From the NCBI GenBank assembly GCA_003023725.1, contig PXYT01000037.1:1-38897 (forward strand): a DNA stretch of 38,897 nt, given 5' to 3'. This document shows positions 16,716-24,833 of this stretch, piece by piece. A program made the translations under genes and the position numbers. The notes beneath the pieces were generated by a model. That model was not told where the DNA came from. It saw only the letters and a list, made by a program, of their open reading frames with translations, and searched no databases. Numbering within the stretch: position 1 is the first letter of the stretch; each line of letters opens with the position of its first letter. The stretch comes from Sulfobacillus benefaciens (GTDB lineage: Bacteria > Bacillota > Sulfobacillia > Sulfobacillales > Sulfobacillaceae).

Positions 16716-18107
16716 TTATCCGGCCGGAAGATTTTTATCAGGCATATTTGTCAGGCCCGTCTCCTGACTGACGCGTTCTGATCGCATTAATACATAGTAT
16801 AAGACACTCGCCACAATCAGTCCCACAATCCAGGAGATGTCAGCTCCGCCCATGGCTTTAGCCACGGGGCCCTCATAAAGGGTGGTATTGATAAACGGGA
16901 TTTCGATCACTACCGTAAGCACAAACGTGAGCAGTGCACGGAGGTTAAATGCGGGATATCTGCCGCCCGGACGCAGGATGGAAGAAATGTCATAGTGGCC
17001 ACGCCGGATGACATAAAAATCCATCAGATTGATAGCCGTCCAGGGGATTAGCACATAGAGCAACATTAAAAGAAAATTGCTGTAGTTGTTAAGAAAGTTG
17101 CCTTGCCCCCAAATAGCTAAAGTTGTCCCGACAATGCCAGCCGCCAGTACGATGCCGACGCGGGAGCCTATGCCAAAATGCCAAGGTTTAAGGGCATGTA
17201 AGGTCGTCGTGGTTGACATGAAGGCGCCATACAGGTTCAAAACATTGACACCGATTATGCCCAGAACAATGACGGGAAACACCAGATTAGCCAGCGGTCC
17301 ACCGACTTTGTCGGCAATAAACGCAACACTGTTGGCATTAAAAGCTTTGGCGGCAACACTCATGGACACTGCACCAATGGCCATCATCCACACGGTAGCG
17401 AGAACCGAACCCAGGTACGTATAGCCAAAGCACTGATTGATTGAGGTATCAGCAGGCAAATACCTCGAATAGTCGGCAACGTAGGGTGCATAGGTAATTT
17501 GCCAGGTTGCCGAAATCGACACAGCCAGAAGAAAGGTACTCCAAGCAAATCTCCCGCCGGCAAATGCATCAGCCGGGTAAAGAGTGAGAAGGCGGATGGT
17601 AAGGATGGCAAACACGACAGCGAAAAGGTAGCCCGCCCACCGTTCATATTGATGAATCAGGTCATATCCCACTACAGCCAGAACGATATTAACCACACTC
17701 ACGATAATGATGGCTAAATCCATTGGCACGCCTAGCCAACCGGCCAGGGCCTGCCCACCTAAGACCGCACTGGTGGCGAAGTAGCCCAGGTACATGACGA
17801 CGACGAGGATCAAAGGCAAAATGGCCCCATAAAACCCAAATTGGGCGCGGCTCTGTATCATTTGGGGAATGCCCAGCTTGGGACCTTGGGCTGAGTGGTA
17901 GGCCATGAAAACCGCTCCGAAAACGTTGCCGATCACGATGGCCAGTAAAGCTCCGGTTAAATTGAGTCCGAGAACAACGCCCAAGGCTCCGGTGACTATC
18001 GTGGTTATTTGCATGTTGGCCGAAAACCAGATAAAAAACAGGTTTTGTACCTTTCCATGGCGTTCGGTCTCGGGAATAAAATCAATGGATCGCACTTCCA
18101 ATTTCAT
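16716..18107 (-). CDS. NCS1-family permease (urocanate or related substrate)
   Basis: The 463-residue protein is a nucleobase:cation symporter-1 (cytosine/purine/hydantoin permease) with about twelve transmembrane helices. Family marks are the N-terminal NLFFIWFSANMQITTIVTGAL, the GPKLGIPQMIQSRAQFGFYG segment, TWQITYAPYVADYSRYLP and NLMDFYVIRRGHYD. ATG 18107 has AAGGAGG upstream. It is the first gene of the leftward unit, ahead of hutI, and divergent from the regulator-amidase-deiminase-urocanase unit. The placement suggests that it imports urocanate, histidine or another imidazole. NCS1-type carriers next to hut genes are known in pseudomonads, as far as I recall. A hydantoin or cytosine substrate is the alternative. 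Confidence 0.88.
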   Translation of the reverse strand: MKLEVRSIDFIPETERHGKVQNLFFIWFSANMQITTIVTGALGVVLGLNLTGALLAIVIGNVFGAVFMAYHSAQGPKLGIPQMIQSRAQFGFYGAILPLILVVVMYLGYFATSAVLGGQALAGWLGVPMDLAIIIVSVVNIVLAVVGYDLIHQYERWAGYLFAVVFAILTIRLLTLYPADAFAGGRFAWSTFLLAVSISATWQITYAPYVADYSRYLPADTSINQCFGYTYLGSVLATVWMMAIGAVSMSVAAKAFNANSVAFIADKVGGPLANLVFPVIVLGIIGVNVLNLYGAFMSTTTTLHALKPWHFGIGSRVGIVLAAGIVGTTLAIWGQGNFLNNYSNFLLMLLYVLIPWTAINLMDFYVIRRGHYDISSILRPGGRYPAFNLRALLTFVLTVVIEIPFINTTLYEGPVAKAMGGADISWIVGLIVASVLYYVLMRSERVSQETGLTNMPDKNLPAG

Positions 18108-18178
18108 GAGAATCCTCCTTGACCATTGTGAAAGAGAGGTAAGTCCTATGTGATGGAACTAATCATCGATGGTGGATG

Positions 18179-18208
18179 ATATGAATCGAGTCATTCATAT
18201 GATGTCAA
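18179..18208 (-). promoter_or_regulatory. Promoter with internal palindromic operator, permease-hutI unit
   Basis: On the leftward strand a perfect TTGACA (18208-18203) is followed about 17 bases on by a weak -10 (TTCATA). Between and over them lies a perfect palindrome, ATATGAAT (18179-18186), CGAGTC, ATTCATAT (18193-18200). A protein on this site would block the promoter. TGAAT-N6-ATTCA symmetry suits RpiR/MurR-family repressors, and the divergent gene encodes one. Confidence 0.6.
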
Positions 18209-18509
18209 AAAGTCGAGCGAATTGCAATAATATTCCTTCGAATTTTAAAGAAAATTGCGGTGCCAGACAGTCGGAAAACTTTATGGCGTAAAGCTCAATA
18301 ATATGCCATCCGCTTCTCGATCCCGCTCTCTTCGTCGTTTAAATGAGAGAGGGTATTGGGAAAGAAATGGAACATGGAGCAAGCTTCAAGACTCTCTCCC
18401 GTCTTCTTCAGTGTTTTCAATGTTGTCACCGCGAGATACAAGAGGCGGAATATTTTGGGATCGGGTTGTGTTGCTCTCGCCAAACTCTGTGTCAACGACG
18501 CCATAAGTG
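18209..18509. other. Divergent intergenic region, no gene seen
   Basis: Short frames on both strands lack ribosome sites. The segment is AT-rich near 18225-18260 and otherwise holds nothing recognisable apart from the promoters at either end. Its length (about 450 bases between start codons) leaves room for a leader RNA or further protein sites. Confidence 0.3.
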
Positions 18510-18518
18510 TGCTACAAT
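18510..18518 (+). promoter_or_regulatory. Extended -10 promoter of the regulator-hutU unit
   Basis: TG-C-TACAAT is an extended -10 element 40 bases before the ATG of the regulator gene. The -35 region (TGTCAA, 17 bases upstream) is poor, which an extended -10 can tolerate. Confidence 0.4.
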
Positions 18519-18557
18519 TGTGCAGGAACAATAGATTCACAATATTGGAAAAGTTGA

Positions 18558-19454
18558 ATGGGGTCATTATTCCTTATGAAACCATTAGCCACCGTGGACG
18601 AATTCATGGATCGAATTCGGGATGCTTCACAGGAATCACCTGCTCACCAGCAAATTGGTGAGTTTTTGTCCGGTCATCTGCGTGAAGCCTCTTTTATGAG
18701 TGCAGGAGAACTGGCTAGAGAAGCCAACGTGAGTCAGGCGTCCGTGACCAGGTTCTGTCATACCATGGGTTTTCGGGGGTTCGGCGAATTTATTGCAGCT
18801 TTGCAGGATATGGTGCGGGAGGAATGGCGGGCACCAGAACGTATGGTTTATTTGCGTCCGAGCCTGCCTGCTGACGCCGATCCGTTGCTGGCCCAAGAAA
18901 TTTCCAACTTGGAAGGTCTGCCCGAGATTTTGGACAGTGAGGCGATGAATCGGCTGGTCGACTGCGTGAGTTCCGGTACACGTGTCATCCTGGCCGGGGC
19001 CCGTATTTCCGGAACTTTGATTCCTTATGCGGCGTATTGTCTAGGAAAGATCCGGGACGGGGTGGAGGTGGCGACTCCGGGTTCTGTGTTGTGGGATAAT
19101 TTGGCCTTGTCGCCGGGCGACAACACGGTCATCGTCGGTTGGGTATTCTCACGGTATGCCCGGACTCTTGTGAACTGGATGGCGGACGCCGCGGAAAACG
19201 GGAGTCGGGTCGCGGCCTTGACGGATCGCTGGATGTCGCCCGTGATGGCCTTTGCCGATCCGGTATTGGTCGTTCCGGTGGCAAATGCTTCACTGTTTGA
19301 TTCTTACGCCGCACCGATGTTTGTGGTGAATTATTTGGTGAGACAAGTGGCGCAACGCCTTCCCGGGGTTGCGCCGAGGCTGGAACAATTGGAAGCAAGA
19401 GACCAGCGTTTGGAAGTCTATTGGTCCAGGCGTTCCGGTAAACCCAAGGAGTGA
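18558..19454 (+). CDS. RpiR/MurR-family regulator of the hut locus
   Basis: The 298-residue protein combines an N-terminal RpiR-type helix-turn-helix (about residues 45-80: SAGELAREANVSQASVTRFC, then MGFRGFGEFIAAL) with a C-terminal SIS domain (about 125-260) that normally binds a sugar phosphate or other small effector; RVILAGARISGT and PGDNTVIVGWVFSRYA are SIS-like. ATG 18558 is used, although the ribosome site (GGAAAAG) is weak; an ATG six codons on is no better. It heads the rightward unit with the M20 amidase gene 8 bases on. The usual hut regulators are HutC (GntR) or HutP, so an RpiR protein here is unusual. Likely targets are the palindrome at 18179-18200 and its own promoter. Confidence 0.88.
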   Translation: MGSLFLMKPLATVDEFMDRIRDASQESPAHQQIGEFLSGHLREASFMSAGELAREANVSQASVTRFCHTMGFRGFGEFIAALQDMVREEWRAPERMVYLRPSLPADADPLLAQEISNLEGLPEILDSEAMNRLVDCVSSGTRVILAGARISGTLIPYAAYCLGKIRDGVEVATPGSVLWDNLALSPGDNTVIVGWVFSRYARTLVNWMADAAENGSRVAALTDRWMSPVMAFADPVLVVPVANASLFDSYAAPMFVVNYLVRQVAQRLPGVAPRLEQLEARDQRLEVYWSRRSGKPKE

Positions 19455-19462
19455 CAAACGAC

Positions 19463-20716
19463 ATGCACGAGATCTGGCGGTTTTCGCGGCTGAAGGAGCG
19501 TATTGATGCACTTGGGGAATTTGGCCGGGATCCTTTCGGTGGCATGACCCGTCCCTTCGGCAGTGCAGCCGAGCGAGAGGCCCGGCGATGGTTTTTACAA
19601 GAAGCTTCGAAAACGGGTCTTGAGATCTCGACCGACATGGCCGGAAATATTTGGGCTCTATATCCTGGGGACCGTCCGGAAATTTTAGCCATAGGTTCCC
19701 ATCTCGATACCGTACCCCACGGGGGAGCCTATGACGGGTCCTTGGGCGTGATATTGGGGTTGGAAAGTGTCCAAACTCTTCAAGAACAGGAATATCGACC
19801 GCTGCACACTTTAGGTGTGCTGGTCCTGGCCGGTGAGGAACCGAATCCGTTTCGGCTTTCCACACTAGGCAGCCGATTGCTCACGGGGGTCTTATCATTC
19901 GAAGAGATTGAGGCAGTCAAGGATGATCAGGGGCTTTTGTTGACGGAGGCCCTTGCGCTGGCGGATGCTCCCTCCGGGAACCATCATGAACTTGATGTTG
20001 CCCGGCTGCGCGGATTTATCGAACCGCATATTGAACAAGGGGCACGGCTCAAAGAACAGGGCTTGCCACTGGCTGTGGTTACCACGATTACCGGCATAGT
20101 GCGGCACTCCATCACCATTATTGGCGAACAAAACCATGCCGGGACCACCGCTCCCGAGCAACGGCGGGATGCGGTGCAAGCTTTTGCCGGGACGATGGAG
20201 CTGTTTCAAAGAATGGGACAAGAATTCTCCGGCGAGGTGCGGGGCACGGTGGGATATGTGAGTGTGTTTCCCAATGCGGTGAATATTGTGCCGTCCCGAG
20301 TCGAGTTCATCGTAGAGTGGCGATCACCCCAGGACTCTCTTTTGCACTCCGTCGCCGAAATGTTCTGGACTCAGGTTCAGACTCGCGTTCACGAGATGGG
20401 TCTAGAGCTGACACGAAAAGTGATCCTTTCCCAAAACCCGGTCGTTATGGATCCGCGTATGCAGGAATTATTGCATCAAGCCGTCGGAACCTATATTCCA
20501 CAGCACCCGGGTTTGGTGAGCTGGGCTGGTCATGATGCGGCTCACCTGGCCCAAAAGGTGCCGACCGGTATGTTGTTTATCCGCAGCAACGGCAAAAGCC
20601 ATTGTCCGGACGAAGACTGCGATTCAGACGATATGGCACTGGCGCTGAGAGTGTTGATAACAGCGCTAAGGAGATGGGATCAGAAGGAAAACCCAGGAGC
20701 CTCTCTAAGGAAGTGA
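19463..20716 (+). CDS. M20-family amidase (carbamoylase/allantoate amidohydrolase type), probable N-formylglutamate hydrolase
   Basis: The 417-residue enzyme belongs to the Zn-dependent hydantoinase/carbamoylase branch of peptidase family M20. The expected metal and catalytic residues are His80 and Asp91 in GSHLDTVPHGGAYDGSLGV, Glu125/Glu126 in LAGEEPNPF, His189 in EPHIEQG and His357 in WAGHDAAHLA; the dimer-interface His225 lies in GEQNHAGTT. Such enzymes cleave N-carbamoyl, and often N-formyl, L-amino acids. Between the regulator and a HutF-like deiminase, and with no classical HutG here, the likely job is hydrolysis of N-formylglutamate to glutamate and formate. ATG 19463 is 12 bases after AAGGAG; a GTG overlapping the regulator stop has no room for a ribosome site. 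Four bases separate it from the next gene. Confidence 0.87.
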   Translation: MHEIWRFSRLKERIDALGEFGRDPFGGMTRPFGSAAEREARRWFLQEASKTGLEISTDMAGNIWALYPGDRPEILAIGSHLDTVPHGGAYDGSLGVILGLESVQTLQEQEYRPLHTLGVLVLAGEEPNPFRLSTLGSRLLTGVLSFEEIEAVKDDQGLLLTEALALADAPSGNHHELDVARLRGFIEPHIEQGARLKEQGLPLAVVTTITGIVRHSITIIGEQNHAGTTAPEQRRDAVQAFAGTMELFQRMGQEFSGEVRGTVGYVSVFPNAVNIVPSRVEFIVEWRSPQDSLLHSVAEMFWTQVQTRVHEMGLELTRKVILSQNPVVMDPRMQELLHQAVGTYIPQHPGLVSWAGHDAAHLAQKVPTGMLFIRSNGKSHCPDEDCDSDDMALALRVLITALRRWDQKENPGASLRK

Positions 20717-20720
20717 AAGA

Positions 20721-22046
20721 ATGTTAACGGGATATCAACCCCAGTGGATGTGGGTCCATGGTCGGTTTGCCGAAAATTTCAGTCTGGTTGCCAGTGATGA
20801 CACGGGCCGCATCGTAGCTTTGGGACCAAAGGACGCGGTGAGGGCCCGTTACCCGCGGGCCACTTGGGAACCGTGGCCGAACAAGGTCTTGGTTCCCGGC
20901 ACGGTGAATACGCACAGTCATTCTTTTCAACACCTGCTTCGCGGCCTCGCCGTCGACCAACCTTTTCTGATTTGGCGGGACCAGGCGTTATATCGGCTGA
21001 CACCCTATTTGAACCCGAATGCGTTGTATTTGGGAGCTAAGCTAGCCTTTAGTGAAATGATTCTGCAGGGCATCACCACCGTTGTGGATTTTTTCTATTT
21101 GCATGACCATGGTCTGGATAACGATTTGGCAGTCATTCAGGCGGCACAAGAGGTCGGAATTCGCTTGATTTTGGCCCGGACCTTTTATGACTGGGAGGGT
21201 GCTCCTGAGGCATACCGGGAGACACCGGAAGAAGCGGTGAACCGGACACGAATTCTGGCCGGCCGTTATCGGAATAACCCCATGGTGCATATTCATCCGG
21301 CTCCGCACAGTGTCCATGGAGCATCCGACGCCATGATTGACGCGGCAGTCGGCTTGGCCCGTGATCTCAAGGCGCCCTATCACATGCATATCGCGGAAGA
21401 ACCGTTTGAAGTCGATGAACAGCGGAAGAAAACTGGTTTGAGTCCCGTAGAGCACTTGGCACAGCTCAATGCCCTGGACTCCTCGCTTATTGCTGTCCAC
21501 CTCACCTGGGCCAGTCCCCAAGATGCCGCCTTGTTGGGTCAAGCATCGGCCCGTCTGGCCTATTGCCCCTCCAGCAACATGTTTTTGGCTGACGGGGTGA
21601 CTCCCCTTAAGATGTTGCGAGACGCCGGCGTGCAGGTGGGACTGGGGACCGATGGCGGATGCAGCAACAATCGCGCCAGTGTGTACGAAGAAATGCGCAT
21701 GGCCGCCTTGTTGCAGAAGGTCGGCAGCCTGGACGCCACGATTCTGACTCATCAAGAAGTCTGGAACATGGGGACAGAAAACGGCGCGGATATGCTGCGA
21801 GTGGATGCGGGACGGTTAGAGGAAAATCGGCTGGCGGATTTCGTGGGTATTGATTTGACGCATGTCTCCTTGCTGCCATGGTCGCAGGAAACGCTGTTGG
21901 CCAATATTGTCTACGCTATGAGTCCTGCCGCGGTTCGAAATGTGGTGGTAGGGGGGCGGAAAATCGTTCAGGAAGGACAGCTTGAAACAGAAGATGTGCA
22001 AGCCTTGTCCAGAAATATTCAACAGTTGATCCGGAATTGGATGTAA
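20721..22046 (+). CDS. hutF: HutF-like formiminoglutamate deiminase (amidohydrolase superfamily)
   Basis: HutF converts N-formimino-L-glutamate to N-formylglutamate and ammonia. The 441-residue protein is a deaminase-type amidohydrolase. Metal ligands are His65/His67 in NTHSHSFQ and His223 in HMHIAEE, with His260 in AVHLTW and Asp311 in GTDGG. Gln70 and the IWRD segment with Arg86 match positions used by Pseudomonas HutF for substrate binding. However, the stretch PHSVHG stands where that enzyme has an HSLR motif, and GTDGGCSNN resembles methylthioadenosine/adenosylhomocysteine deaminases, so it is a divergent member. ATG 20721 has AAGGAAG upstream inside the M20 gene end. Position between the amidase and hutU decides the call; another imine or amine substrate is possible. 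Confidence 0.75.
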   Translation: MLTGYQPQWMWVHGRFAENFSLVASDDTGRIVALGPKDAVRARYPRATWEPWPNKVLVPGTVNTHSHSFQHLLRGLAVDQPFLIWRDQALYRLTPYLNPNALYLGAKLAFSEMILQGITTVVDFFYLHDHGLDNDLAVIQAAQEVGIRLILARTFYDWEGAPEAYRETPEEAVNRTRILAGRYRNNPMVHIHPAPHSVHGASDAMIDAAVGLARDLKAPYHMHIAEEPFEVDEQRKKTGLSPVEHLAQLNALDSSLIAVHLTWASPQDAALLGQASARLAYCPSSNMFLADGVTPLKMLRDAGVQVGLGTDGGCSNNRASVYEEMRMAALLQKVGSLDATILTHQEVWNMGTENGADMLRVDAGRLEENRLADFVGIDLTHVSLLPWSQETLLANIVYAMSPAAVRNVVVGGRKIVQEGQLETEDVQALSRNIQQLIRNWM

Positions 22047-22103
22047 TTTTGTCTGATCACCGACAAGGAGCTATCTAGCCCATAAACGTGGGGAGGGAAT
22101 ACT

Positions 22104-23798
22104 ATGACGAATTTCAGCAAACATGAAGGGATTCAAGCTCCCACCGGCCCCACCTTGCATTGCCAGGGATGGGGGCAGGAAGCGGCATTGCGGATGCTCA
22201 TGAACAACCTGGACGCCCGGGTTGGGGAAAACCCCCCGGAACGTATTGTTTATGGAGGACGGGGACGGGCCGCACGCTCTTGGCCGGCCTATGATAAGAT
22301 CGTGGAAAGCTTGCTCGGTCTGGAGAATGATGAAACATTGCTGATCCAGTCGGGGAAACCAGTCGGTATTTTTAAAACACAGAGCCAGGCTCCCCGGGTG
22401 TTGATTGCTAATGCCAATCTTGTGGGAAAGTGGGCGACTTTGGAAGAATTTGATCGGCTTGAGAAAAAAGGGTTAACCATGTTTGGGCAAATGACAGCGG
22501 GTTCTTGGATTTATATTGGCAGTCAAGGTGTGATTCAAGGGACATTCGAAACCCTGGCAGCCCTGGCGGCCAAGCATTTCGATGGGACCCTGCGGGGCAG
22601 GCTTTATGTGTCGGCCGGGTTAGGAGGGATGGGAGCGGCTCAGCCATTGGCTGCCAAGATGCTGGACGGGGTGGCGTTGATTGCGGAGGTTGACGATCAG
22701 CGGATACAGAGGCGGATGGACTCCGGCTATCTGGACGTGGCCTATGAGAGTATCGAGCGGGCGGTCAATGACGCCTTGGCGGCCAAAAGAGAACAGAAAT
22801 CCATTTCTCTTGGCGTTCATTGTCACGCTAATGAATTGTTGCAGTACTTGATTCAACGCCAAATCATTCCGGATGTGCTGTCAGATCAAACAGCCGCGCA
22901 CGATCCTTTGATTGGATACATCCCTGACGAGCTGAGTTCCGACGAAGCCCAGGTTTTGCGCCGTCAGGATGCCCAGAGCTATCTCCAGATGGCTAGACGA
23001 TCTATTGCTCAGCATGTGAGACACTTGCTGGCACTCAAACGAGCTGGGGCAGCGACCTTTGATTACGGCAACAATATCCGCCGTGAAGCTTTTGACCAGG
23101 GAGTGACAGATGCTTTTGAAATTCCCGGATATGTGCCCGCGTACATTCGGGATTTGTTTAACGCAGGCAAAGGACCGTTCCGTTGGGCGGTGCTGTCAGG
23201 AAAAGCCGAAGAGATTCATAAGCTGGATGCCTTGGCACTTGAGATGTTCGGGGACAATCCATTGCTCAGCCGGTGGCTTACCCTGGCTCAGAAATATATT
23301 CACTTTCAAGGGCTTCCGGCCCGTATTGCGTATATGGGGCTGGGAGAGCGGGACCGGTTCGCTTTAAAGGTTAATGAATGGGTAGCCCAAGGCAAGTTGT
23401 CGGCTCCTGTTGTCTTCGGCCGAGACCATCATGACACGGGTTCGGTGGCGTCGCCGTACCGGGAGACTGAAGCCATGCAAGATGGGTCCGATGCTATCGC
23501 TGACTGGCCCATTCTCAATGCCTTACTGAATACCGCCTCGGGTGCTCATTGGGTTTCGTTTCACCATGGTGGGGGAACCGGAATCGGTTATGCCTTGCAC
23601 GCAGGAGCGGTGGTGGTGGCCGATGGCAGCGAAGACAGTGCAGGGCGGCTGTCCCGTGTGTTCTTTAATGATCCGGGTATCGGAGTGATACGTCATGCGG
23701 ATGCGGGATACAGTCTGGCCAAAAAAACAATGGAAGAGCACAAAGACCGCATGCGGGCGCCCTTTGTGGGACCGGATACCAATATACCCATGGACTAG
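22104..23798 (+). CDS. hutU: Urocanate hydratase (urocanase)
   Basis: HutU adds water to urocanate with tightly bound NAD+ as electrophile and gives 4-imidazolone-5-propanoate, in the cytosol. The 564-residue product carries the urocanase hallmarks throughout: IVYGGRGRAARSWPAYDKI near the N-terminus, VSAGLGGMGAAQPLA in the NAD+ domain, TFDYGNNIR, the signature FQGLPARIAYMGLGERDRF near residues 400-418, FGRDHHDTGSVASPYRETEA with DGSDAIADWPILNALLNTA, and the HHGGGTGIGYALHAG loop. Length is usual. ATG 22104 follows GGAGGG. It is the last gene of the rightward unit, 57 bases after the deiminase gene. No T-rich terminator is evident after the stop. Confidence 0.97.
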   Translation: MTNFSKHEGIQAPTGPTLHCQGWGQEAALRMLMNNLDARVGENPPERIVYGGRGRAARSWPAYDKIVESLLGLENDETLLIQSGKPVGIFKTQSQAPRVLIANANLVGKWATLEEFDRLEKKGLTMFGQMTAGSWIYIGSQGVIQGTFETLAALAAKHFDGTLRGRLYVSAGLGGMGAAQPLAAKMLDGVALIAEVDDQRIQRRMDSGYLDVAYESIERAVNDALAAKREQKSISLGVHCHANELLQYLIQRQIIPDVLSDQTAAHDPLIGYIPDELSSDEAQVLRRQDAQSYLQMARRSIAQHVRHLLALKRAGAATFDYGNNIRREAFDQGVTDAFEIPGYVPAYIRDLFNAGKGPFRWAVLSGKAEEIHKLDALALEMFGDNPLLSRWLTLAQKYIHFQGLPARIAYMGLGERDRFALKVNEWVAQGKLSAPVVFGRDHHDTGSVASPYRETEAMQDGSDAIADWPILNALLNTASGAHWVSFHHGGGTGIGYALHAGAVVVADGSEDSAGRLSRVFFNDPGIGVIRHADAGYSLAKKTMEEHKDRMRAPFVGPDTNIPMD

Positions 23799-24350
23799 TC
23801 GTCCAAAGCTTGCTTACGGGACGGGCAAGTGTTGTGCCAATAAAGGTAGGATGACAGGGTTTTCAAAACGGGAAAACTTCTTGGTTTCTGAAGAATCCCG
23901 CCGCAATTTTGGGCCGTGTACTCTGTTTGAACACTGGTTTTGATTCCTCTGGCTCCGGAGACGGATCCGGGAATTCTGGTGTCGGAATGCCTTTCGGTAT
24001 CGTGATGCCAAATTGCCAGAATGAGAATGCCGCGGTAACCATGGGGTGCTCAGCTTTAAGGGGACATTCTCACGGCTGTAGCCGCGGCTTTAGGCCCTGT
24101 TTCGGTAGTATTTTCTTGGCCGCCGCCCCTCCAACGAAAGTTCGACCCGGTGGAGATTCAACGGGATTGGCGGGTTCCATCTAGTGGATGTTATGACATA
24201 AGCTAAAGGTAAGTCATAGTCATGATCATTAGATCGGCCGTGTCGCCGAGTTTCGGTGAATCAGTGCCGGTCCAGGAGCTTTCGATGTCACTAGGCTATG
24301 ATTTGGCCTACATGGACACATCTCTTTCTTCCTGAAAGAAGGTGAATAGG
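23799..24350. other. No supported gene; possibly degraded coding DNA
   Basis: Short frames on both strands lack ribosome sites. One rightward frame near 24075-24190 (TAVAAALGPVSVVFSWPPPL) has membrane-protein-like composition but is cut off by a stop just upstream and matches no family I can name. No histidase motif (such as the MIO triad ASGDLAPL) was seen, so this is not a broken hutH. The last 40 bases hold the ribosome site of the next small gene. Confidence 0.3.
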
Positions 24351-24485
24351 GTGATTATTCGCGAACAATTGAGTCCTGTTTTAGCCTTAGTCGCTGGCAT
24401 CCTAATACTCGTGCGGCCGCGGCTGCTCAATTATGTTGTGGCAATTTATCTCATCGTGGTCGGAATCATTGGTCTGGTTCATTGA
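24351..24485 (+). CDS. DUF3096-type small membrane protein
   Basis: The 44-residue product reads as one hydrophobic hairpin: an LSPVLALVAGILILV helix, a PRLLNY turn and a VVAIYLIVVGIIGLV helix. This is the pattern of the DUF3096 family, very short conserved membrane proteins of unknown function in which the Pro-Arg-Leu-Leu-Asn-Tyr turn is typical. GTG 24351 lies 7 bases after an AAGG and the stop is TGA at 24483-24485. It stands alone, followed after 56 bases by a strong hairpin. Promoter elements are not clear. Confidence 0.8.
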   Translation: MIIREQLSPVLALVAGILILVRPRLLNYVVAIYLIVVGIIGLVH

Positions 24486-24541
24486 CGCACTGCGCAAACC
24501 GGTTTCGCGAAGTAAATTGGGGAATCAGCCGACCTTTCCAG

Positions 24542-24580
24542 GACTAATCCCCCGAAACTCGATGTTCCGGGGGATTAGTC
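24542..24580 (+). terminator. 13-bp hairpin, probable terminator of the DUF3096 gene
   Basis: GACTAATCCCCCG (24542-24554) and CGGGGGATTAGTC (24568-24580) pair perfectly around a 13-base loop. The downstream tail is only moderately T-rich (ATATTTTCT begins about 10 bases on), so it may be a weak terminator or a stabilising 3' structure. Confidence 0.5.
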
Positions 24581-24833
24581 GTCCTTCGATATTTTCTCCA
24601 TTTCAGGAGATCGGTTTAGCTATGCACCATAAAGGGGAATCCGGATACCCCGTCTCAGTCTCTTTGGCCTGGGGAACGGAAGGCTACTGATTCTCACGGT
24701 ATTGTCTTATCGAATCGCGACTTTGGGAGAGTTTGGGCTCTCTTATCTAATGACTGATTCTTTAAAACAAAAGTTTTTTGCGCGATCTCATGACCCCTTA
24801 AGGCCCTTATCAGTTGGCCTCCTGTATGTTTTT
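24581..24833. other. No gene seen, AT-rich end
   Basis: The stretch holds short frames only and becomes very T-rich on the plus strand at 24828-24842, next to the stop of the leftward operon. A small AAAAC/GTTTT hairpin near 24768 and GAGAG/CTCTC repeats near 24728-24745 are weak. No clear terminator of the MoxR-VWA operon can be drawn. Confidence 0.3.

Noticed and set aside
18295-18567. Leftward frame of 90 codons in the hut divergent region
   Set aside because: No ribosome site and it covers both promoter regions.
20721-22046. Call as methylthioadenosine/adenosylhomocysteine deaminase
   Set aside because: GTDGG...NN fits that group, but the HSHSFQ and IWRD segments and the position between an amidase and urocanase fit a HutF-like enzyme better.
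23799-24350. Search for a broken histidase gene after hutU
   Set aside because: No histidase motif appears in any frame.
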